Assembly (NCBI GenBank): GCA_009774155.1
Contig: VSNE01000105.1
Coordinates: 1 to 8,542, forward strand
From: Lachnospiraceae bacterium
GTDB lineage: Bacteria > Bacillota > Clostridia > Lachnospirales > Lachnospiraceae
Reading direction: 5' to 3'
DNA length: 8,542 bases
Shown: one piece after another, positions 1-5,917 of the stretch
Numbering within the stretch: the stretch's first letter is position 1
Layout: the number at the start of each line of letters is the position of its first letter
Program-made: the position numbers and the translations under genes
The notes under the pieces: generated by a model
Seen by the model: only the letters and a program-made list of their open reading frames with translations
Database searches by the model: none
What the model was told of the DNA's origin: nothing

Positions 1-37
1 GCTTCTTGTACAGCCCTTATAAAATATATTTCCGGAC

Positions 38-86
38 AAAAAAATACGGCGGGGAAACACACACATCCGTCTTTTCCCTGCCGTAT
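38..86 (-). terminator. Rho-independent terminator of the AI-2E transporter gene
   Basis: On the minus strand, 24 bases after the permease stop codon, the arm at 80-86 plus 73-78 pairs with 52-57 plus 44-50 (ATACGGC and GGGAAA against TTTCCC and GCCGTAT, with one mismatch at 51/79). The loop is 15 nt and a run of T follows on the minus strand (A-run at 38-44). This is a textbook intrinsic terminator and ends the leftward transcript of the permease. Confidence 0.88.
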
Positions 87-109
87 AACCGGCTTTGTAT
101 TTTTGTTTT

Positions 110-1228
110 TCAGCCCTTCCCGTCATGCCTGCCCACATCCTCCCGGAGCATCCGGTACAAGGAAGCGGCAAGCGGAACTCCCAGCAGCATCCCCAGCACT
201 CCGGATAATCCCCCTCCGATTGTAACAGCAGCAAGCACCCATATGCCCGGAAGCCCCACGGAGCTTCCTACCACCCGGGGATAGATCACATTTCCCTCCA
301 CCTGCTGCAACACTACAATAAACACCAGAAACAAAACCGCCTTTAAGGGCGATACCGTCAGTATCATAAATGCGCCCACACCGGCTCCGATATATGCGCC
401 CGCCACAGGAATCAACGCCGTAAAGCCCACCAGCGTGCCAATCATGACCGCATAGGGCATCCTCAGAATAAGCATTCCCCCGGCGCAAAGACTTCCCAGA
501 ATAACGGCCTCCACACACTGCCCGACAATATAGTGGTGGAAGCTGTCGTTCAAGACGCGGAGCACATACAGAATTTTTCTGTTCCATTCCGGGCGGAGGT
601 AGCTGCGCATAAGCCGGAGGCCCTGACTCTGAAGCTTCTCCTTGCCTGACAAAAGATAGACAGAAAAAATAAAGCCCACCAGGCAGGTCACCACACCGGA
701 AAACAAGGATGCAACCATGCTGGTCATGGTTCCCACCGCTCCGCTTATGCCGGAGGAAAGAAAACGGGTTGCCTGCTGAATCGTTTTCTCCCAGTCCATA
801 GAAGCCAGAGCCTTGAGCGTTTCCTCCGGAAGCAGCGCGGGAAGAAAACGGCTGTCCCCATATTGCCCGATAACCTCCGAAAGCTTCACGCCCAAAAGCT
901 GGATACACGAAACCAGCTCCGGAACCACCATCTTCACCAGCAGCGCCGCCGCCGCAAACAGGGTCAGAAAAGCCGCCGCCATACAGACGCTCCGTCTGCC
1001 TTTATCGGCCGCTCCCCCTTTTTTCGCACGGAAAAGGACATAGTATTTTTCATATAAGCTCATAAGAATATTAACCATATACGCAATGGCGCAGCCTGTC
1101 AGAAGCGGAACCGCCGCCTTAAATGCCAGCAGAAAAAGCCCCACGGCCGTATTCCAGTAATGAACGCACAGAAACAGCAGAAAAATACTAAGCCCAATGC
1201 GATAACAGGTTTTCCACTCTATCTTCAT
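110..1228 (-). CDS. AI-2E family transporter (YdiK/PerM/TqsA-type permease)
   Basis: This encodes a 372-residue polytopic inner-membrane protein of the AI-2E family. Members have been linked to export of autoinducer-2 or to ion/proton exchange; the substrate cannot be told from sequence. Hydrophobic segments lie near residues 10-28, 30-52, 81-103, 174-194, 236-256, 258-290, 296-312 and 324-358, giving the usual pattern of about eight. A long soluble stretch (about 104-173) follows the third segment. Family hallmarks are the QQVEGNVIYPRVVG stretch (308-321) and the Gly-rich last segment ending LLGVPLAASLYRML (348-361). The length is normal for the family (about 340-400). The ATG start is supported by GAGG 9 nt upstream. 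The gene is monocistronic, with its own promoter and terminator, and is more G/C-rich than the genes on the right. Family certain, function open. Confidence 0.9.
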   Translation of the reverse strand: MKIEWKTCYRIGLSIFLLFLCVHYWNTAVGLFLLAFKAAVPLLTGCAIAYMVNILMSLYEKYYVLFRAKKGGAADKGRRSVCMAAAFLTLFAAAALLVKMVVPELVSCIQLLGVKLSEVIGQYGDSRFLPALLPEETLKALASMDWEKTIQQATRFLSSGISGAVGTMTSMVASLFSGVVTCLVGFIFSVYLLSGKEKLQSQGLRLMRSYLRPEWNRKILYVLRVLNDSFHHYIVGQCVEAVILGSLCAGGMLILRMPYAVMIGTLVGFTALIPVAGAYIGAGVGAFMILTVSPLKAVLFLVFIVVLQQVEGNVIYPRVVGSSVGLPGIWVLAAVTIGGGLSGVLGMLLGVPLAASLYRMLREDVGRHDGKG

Positions 1229-1251
1229 ATCCTTTTACCTCATATTTTCTG

Positions 1252-1289
1252 TTTTCACTAATCATAACAGTTAGTAAAAAGAAAAGCAA
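1252..1289 (-). promoter_or_regulatory. Promoter of the AI-2E gene with an overlapping dyad
   Basis: Reading leftward there is an extended -10, TGTTATGAT (TATGAT at 1261-1266, TG at 1268-1269). A weak -35, TTGCTT (1284-1289, 3 of 6 consensus), lies exactly 17 bp upstream. A dyad overlaps the -10: ACTAA (1257-1261) and TTAGT (1271-1275), flanked by T-run and A-run. Its position suggests a repressor operator, and the style resembles MarR/PadR-type sites, but the regulator is unknown. The Shine-Dalgarno GAGG lies further down, 9 nt before the ATG at 1228. Confidence 0.5.
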
Positions 1290-1381
1290 GGGACAGACCT
1301 GCGGTGTCACGGTTTTTAAATGAATGAAAAAACTGCGCCTTTCGTGCTCCCCCTCTGTACGCCGCCCCTTCATGACCGCTC
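1290..1381. other. Short intergenic stretch, no gene seen
   Basis: This lies between the end of the HD/GHKL reading frame and the AI-2E promoter. I see no convincing intrinsic terminator for the upstream gene: one G/C-rich stretch is followed by a T-run on the minus strand, but no good stem can be drawn. A 61-codon frame running through it has no ribosome binding site and is not credible. Confidence 0.4.
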
Positions 1382-2587
1382 TTAAGGTTCATTGTCATTC
1401 CCGATAAAAAAGTCATCCCTTGTCAAATCCCGATAAACCTCAATCCCCAAATGAGGAATTTGACGCAGCTGCGAAAGAACCGCGTTCATGTTTTTTATAA
1501 TATCCCCTCCGTTTTTCAAATATCGGATCATTCGCCGATAAATTCCTGGAACCTTGCGCTGCAGCAGGCTTTGATTCTGTATCAGCCATCCGGAAAATGG
1601 GTGCGCAGAATTATATGTCTCCCTGTCTCTATAATTATATCCGTCATAAAGATTAGAAAGAATAGTGATATTGTTGGTACTGGGCGGCAGAAAAAGCGCG
1701 GGCGGAAAATCCAAAAGCCCTCCCAAGGCAGAATCCTCTGATTTTTTCTTCAGACAAATCGAAATTCCCTTCCGATCAATGGAAGCTATTTTTACGTCAA
1801 ACCGCTGCAGAAGAACGGCCATATGAAACGCTTCCTCCTCCAGAAGAATCACCTGATCCTGTGTTTTCATGATAAGCTCAATTTCCGATAAGGTTTTTGC
1901 TCCCGAATCAATCCAAAACAAAAGCTTCGGCAGCAAAGAGGGATTTCGTTCCAGAACCTTCCAGTATTCTTGTACAGACGCCAAATAAGCCCTGTCAGAG
2001 AAACGATGATACTCTCTGTGAAACATATCGGAAAATGTACCGTATCTTTTCAGCCTCCGGTCCATATAAGCAGCAAGCGCAGTAAGACTGCACACCGTTT
2101 CCAGCGGCCAGTTCTGAATCCTGTTTCGAGAGAGATTAAGATTGGGACAATATTTATCTTTAAACAATATGATATTTCTCTCTGTATAGTTCGTATGACT
2201 TAATGAAAAACCAGAAGAACCTGCAACCACTCCGTTATGTACATGTACAAAGGTTTTGTCATAACCATCCTGCTTATCCAGGCTAAGCCAGGACTGATAC
2301 CATGAAAACTGTCCCAGCGTGCCGGCAAAAACGGTACTTTCGTATTCTGACTGTGTGGACAGACCTGCGCGAACCTCCTGCTGTGATAAACCCCGGAATT
2401 TTTCAGATGAGAACCTTTGCATTATGTCGTATGCATTATAGCCATAAAGTTCAATCCCCTGCTGCTTTAACTGAGATTTCAAAACAGGTAGTATATCTTC
2501 CTCCAAATCATCTGTGGAACCAAAGGATATCTTTATACCAAGAGCATCTTCAACGGACTGCAAAATAAAAAGTTCTATCTCCGGCAT
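1382..2587 (-). CDS. C-terminal remainder of the HD/HSP90-like ATPase protein, split off by an in-frame stop
   Basis: This stretch of 401 codons lies in exactly the same reading frame as the HD/GHKL gene upstream. Between that gene's TAA (2681-2683) and the first ATG here (2585-2587) are 31 open sense codons, so residues 1-401 correspond to 662-1062 of one continuous frame. No standard domain is recognised in it with certainty. The part NLSRNRIQNWP (about 151-161) and the block around HPFSGWLIQNQ near the C-terminus look like conserved, structured sequence that continues an HSP90-like protein. The ATG has only a G-rich stretch (GGAGGGG) 15 nt away, too far for good initiation, and no other in-frame ATG lies between the stop and 2587. 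Independent translation is therefore doubtful. It is best read as part of a broken gene, though it may be annotated as a separate hypothetical protein. Confidence 0.65.
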   Translation of the reverse strand: MPEIELFILQSVEDALGIKISFGSTDDLEEDILPVLKSQLKQQGIELYGYNAYDIMQRFSSEKFRGLSQQEVRAGLSTQSEYESTVFAGTLGQFSWYQSWLSLDKQDGYDKTFVHVHNGVVAGSSGFSLSHTNYTERNIILFKDKYCPNLNLSRNRIQNWPLETVCSLTALAAYMDRRLKRYGTFSDMFHREYHRFSDRAYLASVQEYWKVLERNPSLLPKLLFWIDSGAKTLSEIELIMKTQDQVILLEEEAFHMAVLLQRFDVKIASIDRKGISICLKKKSEDSALGGLLDFPPALFLPPSTNNITILSNLYDGYNYRDRETYNSAHPFSGWLIQNQSLLQRKVPGIYRRMIRYLKNGGDIIKNMNAVLSQLRQIPHLGIEVYRDLTRDDFFIGNDNEP

Positions 2588-2680
2588 ATACTTTTTATCC
2601 AGCCCCTCCGCCTTCCAGATTCCCTTCCCCTCAGCCCGGATAACAGCACATGCCCCCTTAATCAGCGGATTGTCCGTAAA

Positions 2681-2683
2681 TTA
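2681..2683 (-). other. Single in-frame TAA that splits a 1,062-codon gene
   Basis: The sequence reads CTG CCG GTG GAT TAA TTT ACG GAC on the minus strand. The frame is open for 629 codons before this stop and for 432 codons after it, to the next stop at 1382. No frameshift is needed. One base change would restore the frame (for example from CAA, GAA, AAA, TAT, TAC or TTA). A nonsense mutation or a sequence error fits; there is no sign of recoding, and TAA is the least readable-through stop in most bacteria. Confidence 0.85.
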
Positions 2684-4570
2684 ATCCACCGGCAGACAGT
2701 AGACGGCAAGTCTTGGCTTTTCTTCCCATACCACCTCCGGATATCTCTGCTGAAATTGCTGTAAATCTTTTTCCGGCATGTAGATCCGCTGAACCGGCTG
2801 ATAATCTCCGTCCGCACAATAGGGGGTAATCTCGTGGACAGCATCCATAAACTCCTGCTCTGTTCTGTAGTCGCAGACACCTTCGATCCCCTCATAGTGA
2901 ACAGGAATCTCCGGATACAGCACATACCTGTCGATAATATCCTTAAAGCTTTGGGCGCCGCCGGACTGGTACGGATTTGACCGGACTGCGATAACGGTGC
3001 CGGGCGCGGATATAAACCTCTCTCCTTTTTTCGGGCAGTCCGGCATTTCCATTGCCGTTGTTCTCTGCTCCGTATCATTTGCCAGATAATAATAGCCGTT
3101 AATACCTTTAATGCTCAGCCGGTACGCCGGATGGCGCACGCCGTTTTCCATAAAATGCTTGGTGGTCACCTCAACCTGGTTATTTTTCGGATCGCCCATA
3201 AAGCAGGACAGAAGCCCGATGCCGAAACGGCTGATCGGCTTATATTCCGAATCTGCCCCGCAGCGGATCTTATCGGCCCGGAACTGGTCCGAGTTATAGT
3301 AGGAATGGCCGATTTTCAGAAAATATTTTTGAATCGTTTCCTCGGTCATACCGATGCCGTTGTCCTCAATCCGGAACCAGTAATAACCCTCGTCGTCCAC
3401 CCATGTACGGATGTTAATCTGAGGCTTCCAATTCCGGGGCAGATTTTTATCCATCTGCCTCCGGGTACGCACCGCGTCAATGGCATTCTGAATCAGCTCC
3501 CGTACAAATACGGCCGGATCGCTGTACAGTTCCCGTCCCACCAGCAGATCCAGCACCCGGTCCTGATCCAGCGTCAGCGTATATTCCCCGGACAGATAGC
3601 CTCTTGCCGTAATTTGCTTTTCTACCCTTCCGGGCAGCATCAGGGAGCGCCAGCGGGATTCCATATAGCGGATCAGCTTCCCGCAGGCAGTCAGCTCCTT
3701 GTCCACCCAGTCCAGATAGTCCACAATCGCCCGCTCCACCTGAATGCTGGAGCATTCTGCCCGGTAAAGCAGCGTACATTGCTCATCCTGTACAAAAGTA
3801 AAGCCCCGGGACGCTTGGTGCTTGTCCCATTCTAAACGGCTGATTTTATTTTCCATACCGTCAAGCCGGGCCAGATTAATATAACGATAGAGCTCATCCG
3901 GCGCCCTGGTGGCGTCAAAGTCCAGAATATCTCCAAGACGCAGCAGCACCGCGCATAAATACAGGTCAAGATTCGGCGCAAAGCGCTGCAGCCTGCGGAT
4001 GTCCGACGGATCTTCTCCATGGCTTTGACAGACGGCAATCAGCTCTTCTATGTTCATGGAATGTCCCAGAGCGGCCGGCCATTGTATATTCTGCAGCTGC
4101 TCGGACACCCGGCTGTGATGATTGACCCGGATATAATGCCGCAGAATCTCCTCCGTAATCTGTGCATTTTCATCTGCGCCGCCCTGATAGGCAATCGTAT
4201 AGTCGCCCGGGTGCTTATCCAGATATTCCTGCATACAGTCCGGACAGCTCCGAAGATATTCCTTCTCTTCCTCTGAAGCGCTCATGCCGATATCGTGGCA
4301 GCAGGCGGACATAATCAGCATAGCGCATTCCTCTTTAGTCAGGCAGTCCTTAAGATTTCCCAGCAATTTCAGCATAATGGTCATTACATTGCAGATATGA
4401 GTCTCGTCGTGCAGCGTATAGGTCTGAAAGGTATCCCGAATCGTTTTAGATAAAGTAATCCCATATCCGCATATCTGCCAGACTGCTTCTTCAAATGCCT
4501 GTTCTGCAGCTTTTTCTCCTTCTGACTTCTGTTCTAACAGCTTCCATAATTCATGATCCCGGATCTCCAT
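2681..4570 (-). CDS. HD-domain / HSP90-like (GHKL) ATPase protein, N-terminal 629 residues before an in-frame stop
   Basis: The N-terminal domain (about 35-300) has HD phosphohydrolase features: H54/H58 in LHDETH, the HD pair H92-D93 in CCHDIGMS, the histidine pair 151-152, and D214 in RLGDILDFD. These are likely metal ligands of a nuclease or phosphodiesterase-type site. An HSP90-type GHKL ATP-binding domain follows (about 330-460). Its N-box is ELIQNAIDA (E358, N362, D365), the G1 box DNGIGM (403-408), the G2 box FGIGLLS (449-455), with a later PGTVIAV (523-529). Residues 460-629 resemble the start of an HSP90 middle domain. The start codon has GGGGGA 8 nt upstream. The TAA at codon 630 cuts off what appears to be 432 further residues. 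From memory, HD domains fused to HSP90-like ATPases feature in computational surveys of bacterial conflict systems. The substrate is unknown. The domain calls are firm and the biological role is not. Confidence 0.85.
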   Translation of the reverse strand: MEIRDHELWKLLEQKSEGEKAAEQAFEEAVWQICGYGITLSKTIRDTFQTYTLHDETHICNVMTIMLKLLGNLKDCLTKEECAMLIMSACCHDIGMSASEEEKEYLRSCPDCMQEYLDKHPGDYTIAYQGGADENAQITEEILRHYIRVNHHSRVSEQLQNIQWPAALGHSMNIEELIAVCQSHGEDPSDIRRLQRFAPNLDLYLCAVLLRLGDILDFDATRAPDELYRYINLARLDGMENKISRLEWDKHQASRGFTFVQDEQCTLLYRAECSSIQVERAIVDYLDWVDKELTACGKLIRYMESRWRSLMLPGRVEKQITARGYLSGEYTLTLDQDRVLDLLVGRELYSDPAVFVRELIQNAIDAVRTRRQMDKNLPRNWKPQINIRTWVDDEGYYWFRIEDNGIGMTEETIQKYFLKIGHSYYNSDQFRADKIRCGADSEYKPISRFGIGLLSCFMGDPKNNQVEVTTKHFMENGVRHPAYRLSIKGINGYYYLANDTEQRTTAMEMPDCPKKGERFISAPGTVIAVRSNPYQSGGAQSFKDIIDRYVLYPEIPVHYEGIEGVCDYRTEQEFMDAVHEITPYCADGDYQPVQRIYMPEKDLQQFQQRYPEVVWEEKPRLAVYCLPVD

Positions 4571-4615
4571 TTTCTTTATCCCCCGCTACCTTATTTTCCA
4601 AAATTTTACAAAATA

Positions 4616-4644
4616 ATTATAGCAAAGGCTAAAAAGCATGACAA
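4616..4644 (-). promoter_or_regulatory. Near-consensus sigma-A promoter for the HD/GHKL gene
   Basis: Reading leftward: -35 TTGTCA (4639-4644, 5 of 6), a 17-bp spacer, and a perfect -10 TATAAT (4616-4621). The expected transcript start is near 4609, giving a leader of about 38 nt before the ATG at 4570. It is the strongest promoter match in the window and suggests the gene was well expressed before, or despite, the internal stop. Confidence 0.75.
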
Positions 4645-4645
4645 G

Positions 4646-4723
4646 GCCGCAGAACCGGTCGGATAGATGCAAATATCGGCAAAGCAGGCAGTCACTGACG
4701 CGCCTGACTGATCCATCTGCGGC
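4646..4723. repeat. Nested inverted repeats between divergent promoters
   Basis: GCCGCAGA (4646-4653) is the exact reverse complement of TCTGCGGC (4716-4723), 62 bp apart. Inside it, CAGTCA (4689-4694) is complementary to TGACTG (4705-4710). The element lies between the -35 of the leftward HD/GHKL promoter and the -10 of the rightward recombinase promoter, so it could be an operator region or the trace of an older structure. Short arms like these can arise by chance. Confidence 0.35.
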
Positions 4724-4734
4724 TCACACCAATC

Positions 4735-4743
4735 TGATAAAAT
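4735..4743 (+). promoter_or_regulatory. Probable extended -10 promoter of the recombinase gene
   Basis: TGATAAAAT has the extended -10 form TGnTAAAAT (5 of 6 for the hexamer). No -35-like hexamer sits 16-18 bp upstream, which an extended -10 can tolerate. The start would fall near 4750, just ahead of the ribosome binding site AAAGGAGA (4755-4762). A low-level promoter would suit a recombinase. Confidence 0.4.
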
Positions 4744-4769
4744 AATAGAAAAACAAAGGAGACCTGACC

Positions 4770-5690
4770 ATGAACAACTTACAGGCAATTACAAACCATT
4801 ATTTAGAATTCTGTCAGTACCAAAAACGGTTAGACAGCAAAACCTTAAAGGCATACAGAATTGATTTAAGACAATTCTCAGCCCAGATTGGTGTAAATGA
4901 GATTCCATCCATTACCACAGAAGTATTAGAAAAATTTATTGCCGCACTGCACTTAAACTACAAGCCCAAAACTGTAAAACGGAAAATCGCGTCTGTAAAA
5001 GCCTTTTTTCACTATTTAGAATATAAGGATGTGATTGATACAAACCCGTTTAATAAAATACAGATAAAATTCCGCGAGCCTGTTATTTTACCTAAGACAA
5101 TCCCTCTGCACCCCATGGAAGCCCTTTTGGCAGCCATGTATCAGCAATACCGATCTGCCGAAAGCTGCCGCCAAAAACGTAATATCCTACGCGACATTGC
5201 CGTGGTTGAGCTTCTCTTTGCCACCGGTATACGGATATCAGAGCTTTGTTCCCTGAAAGCATCCAGTATCAATTTATTTGAAAAAACTATTTTGATCTAT
5301 GGAAAAGGCGCCAAAGAGCGGCGGATACAGATTGGAAATGAGGATGTGGTCAGCATTCTGCAAAAATACAGCAGAGAATATAAAAAAGAGATAGAATGTA
5401 CCGGTTATTTTTTTGTAAATCATTTCAGCAGGCCCTTATCCGACCAGGCAGTCCGGAGGATGATTAACAAATATACTTCACTTACCCCAATTAAGCTGCA
5501 CATTACGCCCCATATGTTCCGGCACACGTTTGCAACCTGTCTTCTGGAAAACGATGTGGATATCCGATACATTCAGGAAATGTTAGGCCACAGCTCTATC
5601 AATATCACGGAAATATATACCCACGTTGCCCTCTCAAAACAAAGAGACATTCTGACTACCAAGCATCCCAGGAAAGATTTCCATATATAA
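4770..5690 (+). CDS. Tyrosine site-specific recombinase (XerC/XerD-like), probable inverton recombinase
   Basis: The 306-residue protein has the two-domain integrase layout: an N-terminal SAM-like core-binding domain (about 4-90) and a catalytic domain (about 105-300). All catalytic residues are visible: R155 in ATGIRISEL, K179 in YGKGAKERR, H248 and R251 in HMFRH, H274 in LGHSS, and the nucleophile Y283 in EIYTHV. The length is typical of Xer-like enzymes. AGGAG stands 8 nt before the ATG. Enzymes of this type cut two dyad-symmetric sites with a 6-8 bp spacer through a covalent Tyr-DNA link. Exactly such sites (5788-5804 and 8508-8524) flank the next gene in inverted order, so I infer that this protein inverts that segment. 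A housekeeping Xer role is less likely, because the gene sits beside its apparent substrate. Enzyme class certain; substrate inferred. Confidence 0.93.
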   Translation: MNNLQAITNHYLEFCQYQKRLDSKTLKAYRIDLRQFSAQIGVNEIPSITTEVLEKFIAALHLNYKPKTVKRKIASVKAFFHYLEYKDVIDTNPFNKIQIKFREPVILPKTIPLHPMEALLAAMYQQYRSAESCRQKRNILRDIAVVELLFATGIRISELCSLKASSINLFEKTILIYGKGAKERRIQIGNEDVVSILQKYSREYKKEIECTGYFFVNHFSRPLSDQAVRRMINKYTSLTPIKLHITPHMFRHTFATCLLENDVDIRYIQEMLGHSSINITEIYTHVALSKQRDILTTKHPRKDFHI

Positions 5691-5695
5691 ACAGC

Positions 5696-5744
5696 AAAAA
5701 ACTGCCGCACCAGGATTTAAAAATCATGGTGCGGCAGTTCTTTT
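5696..5744. terminator. Bidirectional intrinsic terminator between recombinase and invertible segment
   Basis: A perfect 13-bp stem, AACTGCCGCACCA (5700-5712) with TGGTGCGGCAGTT (5727-5739), begins 10 nt after the recombinase stop. Five more inner pairs (5714-5718 with 5721-5725) are possible in part. On the plus strand the tail is TTCTTTT. On the minus strand it is a run of six T (A-run 5696-5701). It should stop recombinase transcripts from entering the segment, and stop leftward transcripts leaving the segment from reaching the recombinase gene. Confidence 0.85.
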
Positions 5745-5785
5745 ATGTATCAAATTAAAGCTAAACGGTTAGACTGGGCTATTGG

Positions 5786-5806
5786 CGGATAATAAAGAGT
5801 TATCCG
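5786..5806 (+). repeat. Left crossover site (inverted repeat IR-L) of the invertible segment
   Basis: GATAATAAAGAGTTATC at 5788-5804 is repeated exactly, as its reverse complement, at 8508-8524. The site is a dyad: CGGATAA (5786-5792), the asymmetric spacer TAAAGAG (5793-5799), TTATCCG (5800-5806). Two inverted arms around a 7-bp spacer is the known form of tyrosine recombinase core sites. A further dyad, GGGCT (5776-5780) and AGCCC (5813-5817), is centred on nearly the same point. Confidence 0.85.
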
Positions 5807-5820
5807 TCTAGCAGCCCGCC

Positions 5821-5830
5821 ATACCGGTAT
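5821..5830. repeat. Perfect 10-bp palindrome ATACCGGTAT in the leader
   Basis: It lies inside the invertible segment, 15 nt after the left crossover site and about 90 bp before the surface-protein start. It could be a protein-binding site or part of an RNA structure in the leader. No promoter of good quality is seen between 5805 and 5917; the best -10-like hexamer is TATTCT, without a -35. Confidence 0.35.
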
Positions 5831-5917
5831 CAGGCACATCCTGTATTCTTCTGAAATCCCCCTTTTTTCGGCCGGCAGTTACTGGATGGAAAAGAAAAAC
5901 CGATGAGGAGAATTATA

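Noticed and set aside
6..284. Open frame on the plus strand at the left edge
   Set aside because: It runs through the AI-2E terminator hairpin and antisense to the end of the permease gene; no ribosome binding site and no protein-like pattern.
1188..1373. 61-codon frame on the minus strand between the HD/GHKL frame and the permease
   Set aside because: No Shine-Dalgarno site, it overlaps the permease start in another frame and crosses its promoter; composition is not protein-like.
2681..2683. Programmed stop-codon read-through or recoding
   Set aside because: The codon is TAA, not TGA, and I see no selenocysteine-type structure or known read-through context after it; mutation or sequence error is simpler.
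3131..3835. 234-codon frame antisense to the HD/GHKL gene
   Set aside because: It lies wholly opposite a gene with clear catalytic motifs, and has no ribosome binding site or recognisable domain; it is a shadow of that coding sequence.
4331..4337. CTCTTTA, identical to the spacer of the crossover site
   Set aside because: Neither flanking arm (GATAA or TTATC) is present, so it is a chance 7-mer inside the HD/GHKL gene and not a third recombination site.
5765..5793. GATAAT within the left crossover site as a -10 driving the surface gene in the present orientation
   Set aside because: No -35-like hexamer at 16-18 bp and no TG extension; TTAGAC at 5769-5774 is only 13 bp away. It remains possible but weak.
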